From assembly GCF_008831285.2 (NCBI RefSeq), contig NC_045149.1, positions 11,434,417-11,498,416 on the forward strand: a stretch of DNA of 64,000 nucleotides. The letters are read 5' to 3'. Origin of the DNA: Nymphaea colorata (taxonomy: Eukaryota; Streptophyta; Magnoliopsida; Nymphaeales; Nymphaeaceae). The notes beneath the pieces are model-generated. The model did no database searches, was not told where the DNA came from, and saw nothing but the letters and a program-made list of their open reading frames with translations. Each line of letters opens with the position of its first letter. Within the stretch, counting starts at the first letter, position 1. A program made the position numbers and the translations under genes. Positions 10,964 through 21,900 of the stretch are shown here, in pieces.

Positions 10964-12644
10964 TTAGATAGATCAGTCTCATGAGATTTGAGTCTTTACA
11001 GCATAATCAATTAAAATTTTATTAACCACATATTCAATATTTCATGAAAAACAAAATTGGTATGTCTTTCAATCATTATCGCTATATCATCATTTATAGG
11101 AATGCTTACTTAAGCTGACGACACCCGTCTATCCGTCTAAGTAGCAATTAAAGACAGCATTACTTGATCATGAATTATGTAGCTTGCCAAACTCGGAGTC
11201 GGCATAATAAGATGAACATTGACATTGTTGAATGGCTTTACGATGTATTTTTTCTAATGTGTGAAGCTTTCAAGTAGGGGTGGAGTTAGAACTTTTATTT
11301 TATGGGGGCACTATAGACATAACAAATTTTCTATTAATCAGTTCTAGTGGGGTTGTTCTATATAACTGGACCGAAGTTTAATCAAGTCCAACATATAAAT
11401 TTGAGATTTCAGATTCTGCTCCCACGGTATACGTCTCACGGGGACCCCATATATCTCCACCTTTCAAGAGAGGTAGGAAACAACTAACTTGATTCATGCA
11501 GAAGTTTAAAGGTGAAATTTTTTAAGAGAGTAATTGGATCGCGCCCTCATCTAATACAGTCTTAAGAAAACCAAATTTTTTAATGGGTTTTAAAAGCCTT
11601 GCCTTTTAGTTTGGATGACATACCCAAAACTTGATTTTTTAATAACTTAAAAGGCGAGATTTTTCACTCCTTTTTATAAAACCATTTATAATACCAGATT
11701 TGACAAAACTGAGTTTCCTTCAAACCCCATTTTGATAAGACTCCCCAACATTCCAAAAACTTTTTTTTGCATACAAAATTAACTAGATTTTTACCAACAA
11801 AACTAGCTTTTTTTTTTTTTTTGTGTGTGTGCCATCCAAACACCCCAATATCTTTTTTGACTTGTACATTTTGTTCCATACATTGGATGCCTTTGCTGAA
11901 TACATTACTTATGAGGCGTAACATCTTGTCAGGTTCGATCCGATAGATCTGTCTACTTCATTAAGTAGATTACTAGCTGGAAAAGGACAAGATCTCAAAT
12001 GAGCACCAGTAAATTAAGACTTCTAATATATATTTCTAGGACAAGGGGGAGCCCACAAAAATGAACCGTGCCCAACTGATTTCCCCATTAAAAGGCATCA
12101 TGGGCATAACGTCACCAGATGATTCATGTAGACGTCAACTTTGAACACCCTCACCCATTGGATGCCGTCCTTCCCCAAAGCCGACTCTCGTCAAACTTTC
12201 AGAGGACAAGATGACCACTCAACCGATCTCTCTCTCTCTCTCTTTTGACAGGGTTTCACGGGAAGCCTGTGCATTCATTAATGGCAGAACTTAGGTTTAA
12301 GTGTCAGCCTAAATGACCAAATGAAAGCTCAGTAGCAAATTGAAGCGCCGGAGAGAACAGATTGCAATATAACATGATCGAAACTCATGCATCTGATCTC
12401 ATACCCACTGTTCGATCACCATTACCAACGTGATTGAACCAACACTTTGCTTTCTCGAAGAATCGTCAAAGTCACCGGAAAAGTGATTGCTAAAATCAAA
12501 TAAAATGCGTCTTATTATCAGCTTCGATGATAATTCAAGCGTGTGAAGCCTTTGGCCACGAATTTTCTCAAAGTTTCTTTCTTCAACTCACACGTTCAAA
12601 CAGAGCCAGCATCTTGGACCATGCAACATCCGATCCCTGTCCAC
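10964..12644. other. Intergenic DNA upstream of the ERF gene
   Basis: No gene was seen. It includes a T-run near 11810-11822 and a CT tract at about 12226-12243. Its distal half is presumably the ERF promoter. Minus ORF 11664-11924 is Lys/Phe-rich low-complexity translation. Confidence 0.5.
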
Positions 12645-12655
12645 TTTATAAAAGG
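12645..12655 (+). promoter_or_regulatory. TATA box of the ERF gene
   Basis: TTTATAAAAGG lies 39-49 bases before the ERF start codon. This predicts transcription start near 12675-12685 and a very short 5' leader. Confidence 0.55.
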
Positions 12656-12693
12656 ATTAACGCTCTCCCACCGGCCAAAGAACGCCGCTCCCA

Positions 12694-13191
12694 ATGGACC
12701 GGGAAGCAGAAAGGCAGAACAGGGGAGAAGAACTGCAAGTTAGATACAGAGGAGTGAGGAAAAGACCTTGGGGCAAATACGCAGCAGAGATTCGTGATTC
12801 CACAAGAAAAGGCAGCAGGATTTGGCTGGGGACGTTCAGCACGGCCGAGGAGGCCGCGCGCGCCTACGACCGGGCGGCCTTCGGCATGAGAGGCCGCTTG
12901 GCCATCCTCAACTTTCCCCATGAATACCAACATGGAGCCGCAGTTCATTACTATTCAGCAGCGCCATCTTCATCATCGTCATCGATACCACCATCATCAT
13001 CACAGTTGCCGCCATCATCGTCCTCGGGTGTTACTGTGGAACAAGGAAGGGAGAGCATGATGGCTCGTGCGAGTGGCTTTCAGAATGCCCAGAAACCGGT
13101 GGTTGAATTTGAGTGCTTGGACGACACGTTGTTAGATGAACTTCTTCAACCTTCCGAGGAGGGATGCAGCAAGACAAGAGGAGGAAGATGA
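12694..13191 (+). CDS. Group IX ERF transcription factor (AP2/ERF domain)
   Basis: Nuclear DNA-binding regulator, 165 residues, single exon, as is usual for ERF genes. One AP2/ERF domain spans about residues 17-75: it opens [18 protein letters not shown], carries the [19 protein letters not shown] core, and ends LNFP. The Ala and Asp in the second strand (AAEIRD) are those of ERF-type proteins that bind GCC boxes, not the DREB-type Val/Glu. A Ser-rich linker (about 92-111) follows. A C-terminal acidic motif (about 137-151, [15 protein letters not shown]) matches the CMIX-1 type motif of the small IXc proteins related to Arabidopsis ERF095/096/098, known as ethylene/jasmonate-responsive activators. 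Short length and the lack of an N-terminal extension also fit that clade. A TATA box lies just upstream. Group assignment is firm; orthology and inducers are inference. Confidence 0.95.
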   Translation: MDREAERQNRGEELQVRYRGVRKRPWGKYAAEIRDSTRKGSRIWLGTFSTAEEAARAYDRAAFGMRGRLAILNFPHEYQHGAAVHYYSAAPSSSSSSIPPSSSQLPPSSSSGVTVEQGRESMMARASGFQNAQKPVVEFECLDDTLLDELLQPSEEGCSKTRGGR

Positions 13192-13483
13192 TGATCAATT
13201 AATTTAGAGACTGCAGAAAGCATTTGATTTCTTCTCATTAATGTAATTGAATTTTTTTTTTTGAAGAGGAAATGATGAGTGCTAACTGCCAAGCACATTA
13301 TTGTTCTTCAATTATTTAAAACTTTTCAATAAGAGATTGTTAACAGACAGCATGCCCAAGTTAATTTCTTCTGATACTTCCTCTGCTCCTTAACGTGCAC
13401 ATTGAGGGGAGTGGTACAAGAGCATCAGCCAAACTTCTTGTATGTGATTTCTCGTTTCAAAAGCGTGCTAGAAGGCCGTTTCT

Positions 13484-13485
<2 letters not shown>
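13192..13485. other. 3' flank of the ERF gene
   Basis: AT-rich sequence with several AATGTAATTG / AATAAGAG-like candidates for polyadenylation. No other gene seen. Confidence 0.4.

Positions 13486-13525
<40 letters not shown>
13486..13525. repeat. (TA)n microsatellite with GT tail
   Basis: About 20 TA units are followed by a short GTGTGTGT run to about 13550. Confidence 0.95.
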
Positions 13526-13531
<6 letters not shown>

Positions 13532-14569
13532 CGTGTGTGTGTTGTGTGTTGCAGAACTGTGGGAAAATAACATCGCTTCATGGAGAGGGACGGGACCTTG
13601 TCGTTGTCACATGGTTGCAACCTGTTTGAAACTCGTGTATATTACGCTTGTTAAGCCTTCAAGAATGTAGCATTTTTCTATGAAATTTAGTTTGCTTTTT
13701 TTTTTTCTTAAAAATAAGTTGCTAATAATGGGTTCTGCTTAGGGGCATTTAGATGTTCTTAGTGAAACTGCCCCATTTTTTGGCAGATTCATACGTGACA
13801 CTAAATTTTGGGACATAATCCCTGGATAATAACAATTTGTTATGAGCACCTAGAGACTAGGGACTTTGAACGCAGGAGGAGTTCCTAGTTACTTAAGCTT
13901 CGAATTAGTAAGGGGCTACTTTACTCCATATTCGAAATTCATGGACCTGATATGGAAGTGATGTGGCAAAAGATCCTTTGTAAAATCTACCATTCATTAA
14001 ACTAAGGATCCTTTAAGATTTTTATTTTACATATTTGCATTAACAAAAGTTCAGATTTAAGAATGAAGGGAGAGGAACTGATCTTACATCCAAGGTTCTC
14101 AAATCTTGAAGATCTAAAATCTGAAGCTATCAACCATCCTCCTTATGCTCCCTAGAAAGAAAAAAAAACTATGAGAAGAAACTAAATAGCGGCTCAACCC
14201 CCTGTATCTCTTTTCAAGAGAGTGAGAGAGAGAGAGAGAGAGATATGGCCGTGAAAGTAGAAAATGCAATAGTAAAAATTGTGATAAGAAGTCGCAATGA
14301 CCTACAAACAAAATTATTACTAATCGTACGAAATGCAAAAAACAAACAAATGAAGGGAGGCAAAGTAAAACTGAGGAAGGGTAACTAGTTAGTAGCTACT
14401 CCAACGTGTATACCAATGCCAATGCCAAGAGCTAGGTGCACATCTGCCCGAATCACATATCCCACACAAGTGACCGTAAGTAGTGTGTCCTTGAAGACCA
14501 CTCCGGGAAGGCTAGGCGAGAGAAAAAAAAAAAAAGCAGAAAAAAAGAGGCAAGAGGCAGCAGAAATGT
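13526..14569. other. Intergenic DNA, no gene seen
   Basis: Contains a GA microsatellite (about 14219-14241). No domain-bearing ORF in either strand. Confidence 0.5.
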
Positions 14570-14570
14570 G

Positions 14571-14817
14571 TGCACCTATGTCATCGGGGTGCATGGTGCG
14601 GGTGCGAGTGCAAATGCGGGTGCCAGTGCGATACATTTCAAAAAAATTAGGGTGCGATGGTGCGGTGAAGGTATTTATTATTATTATTAATTTATTAATA
14701 TAATATATTAATAATATCAAATTTGATAAAAAAAACTGAAATCAATTGGGTGCGAATCTGGGTCACACCAACACCGCGTCACCAGGGTTGCCGCACCCTG
14801 GTGACATAGGTGTGCAC
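14571..14817. mobile_element. GGTGCG-rich MITE, copy 1
   Basis: Ends form a terminal inverted repeat: the left reads CCTATGTCATCGGGGTGC and the right, reverse-complemented, reads CCTATGTCACCAGGGTGCGG. TGTGCA occurs on both outer flanks, a possible target duplication. The left subterminal region is a run of GTGCGGGTGCGAGTGC-like hexamer repeats. The centre is AT-rich (TTATTATTATTAA). It has no coding capacity. A related copy lies in primase intron 1. The superfamily is not assigned. Confidence 0.65.
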
Positions 14818-15591
14818 TAGTTCAGAAGTTGAAGGCCGAGGTAATGCAGATTATCTAAAGTATTCATATAACTGATATAACTAGCAATCAACAGTCTGTG
14901 AACACGGTTAGCTTGGGGAGAGAGATTCAAAAACCAAAAGGTGCGATGAGGAAGACAGTGGCTCGGTAACAGGAGGCTAAGGGGGAAGAGGCTGAGGTGG
15001 TGAGAGTCCAACGAATCATGCCATTAGAAGGGAGGTTGGTCAAATGGAGGAACAGGGAGAGAGAGTAGCTCGTCGAGTTCCATAAAAGAATGGTAAAGTT
15101 AAATGTCGCAAGTCCTAATCATAGTTTTGGTGTAAAGATTTAGTTAAGAAGAAACAGAAATATATAGCATTTTCAGAAAACAAACATGGACAAATGGATC
15201 CTTGACAATGGCATGATAGACTATACATATAGGACCCTTGATATGCATGACTGAATAATGTTCTTAGGCACGATGTTGGTCAATACGGCAGGAAAATAGC
15301 CCCCTACAAAGGGCTATTTACCCTTTTTCTCTTTCCTCAATGTCCACGGTTACTGGACTTGGACTGAGGTGGGGGAGTGGACACTCTTAATTAAGTGCCT
15401 TACATCCATTGTTTGCCGTCTAAAAAAATAAATTGAACACCAGCCTTACACCATTTTGTTAATCAGACCAATTATGTTATGCCCTAGCACCAAAATAAAT
15501 AATATTTTGTGGCAAATGGTGGCGCAGACCTCGCACCGATGCACGAATCGTTGTGAAGCGCGCGACGCTTCGTGTACCAGATCGCTTCGCC
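14818..15591. other. Intergenic DNA before the primase promoter
   Basis: No gene seen. The last 100 bases become CG-rich, as often found at plant promoters of housekeeping genes. Confidence 0.45.
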
Positions 15592-15598
15592 TTCCCGC
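15592..15598 (+). promoter_or_regulatory. E2F-like element upstream of primase
   Basis: TTCCCGC, seven of the eight bases of the E2F consensus TTTSSCGC, about 370 bases before the start codon. Confidence 0.4.
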
Positions 15599-15717
15599 TT
15601 CGAGGCGTTTTTGGTGAAAAATGCGCCTCAATCAACGCTCATCGGACTTTTATCGTCGGACTTTGTTCTTTTAGGTGTCGACCCGGCCTGATCCGTAACG
15701 GCGGTAACACAGAAAAT

Positions 15718-15726
15718 GGCGGGAAA
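15718..15726 (-). promoter_or_regulatory. Consensus E2F site upstream of primase
   Basis: GGCGGGAAA on the plus strand, that is TTTCCCGCC on the minus strand, a perfect E2F/DP site about 240 bases before the primase ATG. Plant S-phase replication genes commonly carry this element; function here is inferred. Confidence 0.6.
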
Positions 15727-15765
15727 AGACCTAAAGGAGAACATCTCCCATTTATTGCCCCCATC

Positions 15766-15772
15766 TTCCCGC
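15766..15772 (+). promoter_or_regulatory. E2F-like element upstream of primase
   Basis: TTCCCGC, 40 bases downstream of the consensus site and in the opposite orientation, near the likely transcription start or 5' leader. Confidence 0.4.
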
Positions 15773-15964
15773 TCCTTTCATCGATCTGCCTCGCGACTCT
15801 ATTGGAATAGTCCCCACGGCGGCATCGTCACCTTGTCCCTCTCTCTTTTGGGGGGTTTTTCATCCTCTTCCCCTGCCTGGTCACACCCTCTTCTTTTTCA
15901 TATTGCGTTTGTATTTACGCAAAAAACCTCGATTTTCTTGGTAAAGATAAGATTGTGCGAAGCA

Positions 15965-18900
15965 ATGGTGGCTGAGGAGAACCGCGATGGCGCTGATGAC
16001 ATGGCCATTGACGAACCTGCGCCCCATAACATCCAGAGGTCCGTCGTCCCCAATGAGTTTGACCAAAACTACCTGAGAGTATACTATGGTATGTTTCTTC
16101 TGCCTTTTTTTGTTCTTTTCTCGTCCTTGTCTCGTTTAATATTTCAGCACGTCTCCCTATTGATCTTCGGCACTCGCTTCCTTCTAGTCCTTCGACATTA
16201 TCGGTAGTTGATGCTTGCTTTCCAGTGAATTCTAGTTTTCACAACCTTTTTTTGTTGTGGTTTCCTGCTCCCACTGTCTCTATCTCAAAAGAAAAGGTGG
16301 AGTGGAATCTCCATCGTGAATGCACTAGGCCCTGGAAACAACATTGATTACTTCTGCTGCTTGTCAAATTTAACTTGGAAAATGTGTTTATGATGGTATA
16401 TCTAGCAAGGCACCGGCATGCGTTAGCTTAGTTTCTTCTGCCATATGTATTTTCTGAAAGGCATCTAAAATCAGCCAGTCGAACTGCATTGGAATTCAAT
16501 GACAAAAAATTTAATCTCTTTGCATTAAATTGATTTTTAAAGAATGTGCCCAATGCAAATAAACAATAAAAAGGATATCTGGGGGTTCTTCATTTGACAA
16601 AAAACTCATGAAACTCTGTTGAGGGCTAATCAGAAAGTGGTCCTAAGTAGGTCAGAGCTTCCTAAGAAAGCCTGCGTTCAAAATGAGTGGGAGTTAAACT
16701 CCTAAGTGTCCTTTTCTTGGACTAGTACAGCAAGCTTTTCCAACGTGGTTTTGCCAGTTTCAATGAAAGGCCTGCCCGCTCTCTGGTTCTAAGTCAATTG
16801 ATTTGGCACTCCAACAGAATGTGTAGTTTTTGTACCTTGGCTTCAATCCCTTGATGGGACAGTAGTTCCTGGAGCAATTACTACTCGTTAGGGGTGAGAA
16901 AATTGATCTAGGGTGAGTTCATTCAGGACCCTCATTTGGTCTTTCTGTCTTGATTTTAACCATTCAGGAGCGGGAGCTGAGACTCTCGCTCTTTCTTGAC
17001 TGCTCATCATTTGCTTGTATGTTTTCCTTTGATTATTTCCTTTTTCTACATATACCGACCTATGCATTTTCCTTGTGGAGATATAGTGTGTCTGATGATG
17101 TCATGGTCTTAGTGTTTTATCTGAATGAGCTTTGGAGGGGGGTAACCGTTGAGAAGCGTTTCCTTCATGTGTTTGTTTACCTGCAGATACATGCATGTGT
17201 TGGGTGCTATGTCACATGAGTGCGGGGTGCGGGTGGTGGTGCGTGTGCGGGTGCCGGTGCCGGTGCCGGACGTATCCCAAAAAATTTGGGTGCGAGGGTG
17301 TATATATATATAATATATTTATTATATATATATAAATGTATGTGTTCATAATATATATAATGTTACCTTGTTTCTTAGCTTAATCTGTCCTTTCTTTTTA
17401 CTTTTATTACTATATATATAAAGAAAGAAAAGGACAGAGAGAAGGAAAAAAAAGTATGATAAATATTTTGAACTTGCATAAGAAAAGGCACAATTGGGAT
17501 GCGTATCGGAGCTGCACCAACACCAGCATCGTGTCGACACGGTTGCGGCCTCTTTTTTGAAGAGTCTGTCTGACATAGGTTGAGTGAATTTCCTAGATAA
17601 GCATTGATTGAAAGCAGTATGTCTACGCACAGGATCCCTGGTAGCCTGGCTTGCAGTCTTGGTTATCTAGTGCATAGAATGTCTTAACAAATGGGATCTC
17701 TAGATTGTTACCTTAATATCTTTGCCTATTTTATGAACTAAAATCCCAACTCTTTCAGAAAAAATGGGCAACACAGACTGATTAGTGCCATGCTTGAAAC
17801 TGAAGAAAGAAATGGTTTATGTGGAAAATTTTTAAACAAAATCAACTGCAAGCGATGTTATGTGTTCTTTTTGTGTTTAAATGTATTATGTCATTGGCCT
17901 CAAAAGTTTTATTTCACTATGCTTTGTATTTTAATCAAGAATGGGGACAAAGTTTCATCCTGTAGGGATGATAATGCTGCCTCTGCTTTGAATTTGATCC
18001 TACTATTTGTACATTTAGATGCAGAGAGATGGTACAAGTGATAATCAGATACCCTGGTCTTAATTTACTAGAAAGCATGTCTTGGACTAATTTTTTGCAA
18101 TCTAAACTTTCTTTGAATGTTCTTACCTAATGCAATGTCGCTTATCACAGGAAGGCTCTTTCCTTATGATGACTTCTATAGATGGATGTCATATGGAAAC
18201 GGTATGGAAACTTTCTATGAGAATATGTTGTAGAGGTTGGTTGTTGTGTGCATATAAATATATGTAGTGATGTTTTTTTTTGCCTAAATATGTGCATCAT
18301 TTTTTAGATGGGAAGCATCCATCATGTGACACATCTTTCATCAGCAGAAGGGAGTTTTCCTATACTTTGGAGAACAATATATTTCTTCGCTTTCAGTCTT
18401 TCAGTAGCAAGTCAGAACTGGAAAAGTCCGTGAAGGAGAAGTGTCCTTTCAAAATTGATATTGGACCTGTATACAGTGTAGATGTATGTGACAACAAATT
18501 GTTCATATTAAATATATGTACAAATACACATACCTTCTGATAGTTTAAGAACAAAGTTTGTCTGGTTCTCAGATGATTTCCTCTTTTCTTGCTGCAGCCT
18601 GCTAAAAGAAATGCTTATGCTCGGTCTGGGGACAATGCTTTTGTCCCAGTGGAGAGGGAGCTTGTGTTTGATATTGTGAGGTTTCAGTCTTAAGTGGAAT
18701 TTGTGGTGAAGCATAAATGCTTGCTAATTTCATCTGTTGTTGCATCCTTTCATATGGTTTAACAGGATATTTCAGACTATGATGATGTCAGATATTGTTG
18801 CTCTGGAGCAGATGTCTGCATAGACTGCTGGCCATTGATGACAGTTGCTATCAAAGTCCTTGATGTTTCCCTTCGAGGTGGAGAAAATAAGCTTAAGTTC

Positions 18901-21900
18901 TACAATTGCTTTTGCATGGTCTTAGTGGGCAATCAAGCTCTGTGTTTATATGAATTTGAGATTCATCTTGAACATTTAAAAGAAACTGTACTTTTCTTTT
19001 GCTTATTTTGATGGTTTTTTAGAAGTAATGGGTGAGAAAGTGACTTTACTTTGTCTTCAATGCAGAGGATTTTGGTTTTGATCATGTTCTCTGGGTGTAC
19101 AGTGGTCGACGAGGCGTTCATTGTTGGGTTTGTGATCACAAAGCTAGAAGGTAAATGTGTAGGCCTTCTCTCTTCTCTGTTCCTTATAGGACTTTTCTCA
19201 TTGAACTAATGCAAGAACTTGTAGAAGGCCTTGTAACATGGGTATTCATGCGCTTGTGAGATATGAATTTGTATGTGGATTATGCATTAATACTAATCCA
19301 AAAAAATTTGGTTGTTTCTGATTAGGGTATTACGTTGGTGGAAAATTGACCTATTAACTGTGAAAAAGGTCCTTTGGGTATTATGTTGTATCAGACTATT
19401 TGAGTTGTCTTTTGCTGAATTAAGTTGTGGCTTTGTATTTCATAGCCTCCATTGATTATTTTATGCCTTTGTAGCTGTCTCTATTTATGAGCTTGTCCTG
19501 TACATTTCTCACTTCTTCATAACCTCTAAGTAGGCTTTTTTCCTCTTTTTGTTGACAACATGTCATATTTTAATATCAATATAATATATAACATTAACTG
19601 AAGGTGCTTTATTTGACAAACACATCCTTCTCATGCTTATATGCAATAATATAGCTTGAATGAGGAAGTTCTATGGCATGCAAGAGTCATTCTTTCCTTG
19701 AATTTGATCTGCCTGCCTCATTCACACCGTGGTTTCTGCTATTAAAATAGAAGCATGGAGTTTTGTCCTTTTCATCAAGTCTTATGGCATGTTAGAGTTG
19801 TTCTTTCTTGAATTTGATTTACCTCATTCCCTCTTGAGGTTTCTGGCTTTAAAATAGAAGTGTGGAAGTTTATCATTTTCATATTTAAATGTTCAGTAAT
19901 CTAAAAAAAATTATTGAATTGTCAAGGATCATATATTATCTGCTAGAAGTTCTCTCTCTCTCTCTCTCTCTCTCTCATTCTCATCTAAGCTTACATACAT
20001 ATAGTAACATGGTCTTTCTTAATTTCTCAAGCTTGATGATATCAGATACTATTTTACATGACTTTTGATTTGAAAAAGCTAATCCTTAAACCTACATCTA
20101 AAATGTTTGTTTCTTCCTTTGGTGGGCTGTCCATTTCCATTTTCTTGATTTTCTTCTGTGGAAGTGGTTGAGAAACTAAGAGTGGATCATGATGTTTTAA
20201 GTGTTGAATGTGCTGAAATGTTTTGTTAGTCCTGGAACAACATTCTACAAAACCAATGTTATAGATATCATGAGATTTTCGAAAACCTTGCGATATTTAT
20301 GAGAAAAATGAGTAAAATGAAAATATTGGAAAATCTTGTGAGATTTTGGAAATCTTGGTAAAAAATGAATATCTTCGATTGTTTGATATGTTTTCACTTT
20401 TTTATTAGTTTCTCATTTATTTTTTTTCTTGTAATTTTTAGGACTTTTTGTTTTTTTTATTTGCTAGATTGGCCTAATATCATGAAGACCTTTAAACCAT
20501 AAAGAAGAATTCACTTCAATATCCTTCAATACTTCTGATATTGCAGTTCTCATTCTACTGAAGTAGAGAAGCATTTTCATCTCATAGCTTTATATGTTTC
20601 TGAATTTATCTTCTCTAACACTACATAGTTGTTGGTTTAGAGTTATCTATATTTTCTATCGTGGTAAGAGAATTATGATTACCAACTCCATGAGTCATGT
20701 GAGGGTTTATTTAAAGCAAGATTTTCTGAACGATATCTACTAAAGCAAGTCAGGTTGTGATCTGTGTACATTATCTGCAGATCTTAGTTATTTGGTCCTT
20801 TTGTTTTTTTTCTCCAAAGCAAATTGTATGCTAAAACAAGCCATTGTGGCAGTTGCTTAGGCAAGGAATGTCATATAAATATTTTTCTTAATAATTAATA
20901 TCATGTACTAAGTATCAACTATCAATTAAACCTGGGCACTGGGTCGGGCCGCCGGCGGGTAGCCAGTACCCAGCCTGGTTTTGGGCCCGAAAAACCTAGC
21001 CCAGGTTTGCCCGACAGGGGCCCAATCCGGCCCGATAACATTTAAATAATTTTTTTTATTATTAATAATATATATTTTATTATTAAAAAAATATTTTTTA
21101 TTGTAACCGGGTTGGGGCGGGGTGGGGCCGGGCCCGGGTTTCAGACAGCAGACTGGCCCGGACCCGGTTCTTAGCGGGCCAGGCCGGGTCGGGCCAGCCA
21201 GATGCCCAGGTCTAGACTATCAATATATAAACTATGCTGTAATTTATGTTAGGGTTCTACATTCTGGTAAATGGAAGATATGGGCCTCATTTCTATATAT
21301 GGATATTTCTGATGTCAAATTGTCTAGGCATTCTGTTTATGTGCTCATAATGTATGGCATACAAGAAAGTGGCCAAAACATTGTGCTTCTGATAGCCATG
21401 GATATCCTTTTCTCCACTTCTTTCATTGCAAAATGTCCACATAACAGTGACTTGTAGCTGGTCTTTTGATTCAGGCTAACCAATGAACAAAGGGCAGCTA
21501 TTGCACACTACTTCCGTGTAAATAGGGTAAGTATCTGTGATTATTGGAGTAAATATTTGAAGGTGGTCCTTCAGGAACTCTGACATTGATTATTTCAGGG
21601 AAATGAAAACAATAAGAGAAAGGTCACCTTGTCTGGACCTGCACTTCATCCATTCCTGACGTGAGCCCCGATATGGTCCTGCTTCTTTTTTTGTATATTT
21701 TTCTATTTAAATATACATGAACTGATTGTTGCTGAATTTCGATTGGCATACATTACAGGCGATCTTATAACATTTTACAGTTCTATTTTGAAGAGAAATT
21801 ACTTAGCAGCCAAAGTTATTTAGCATCTGAAACGAGTATTCAGAGGATTCTTGACATGATTCCAGATGAATGTATGTGTCACTGATTGTCACCAGATCTG

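Noticed and set aside
12543-12948. Overlapping frames around the ERF start on both strands
   Set aside because: Shadows of the AP2/ERF coding sequence, whose frame alone contains the domain.
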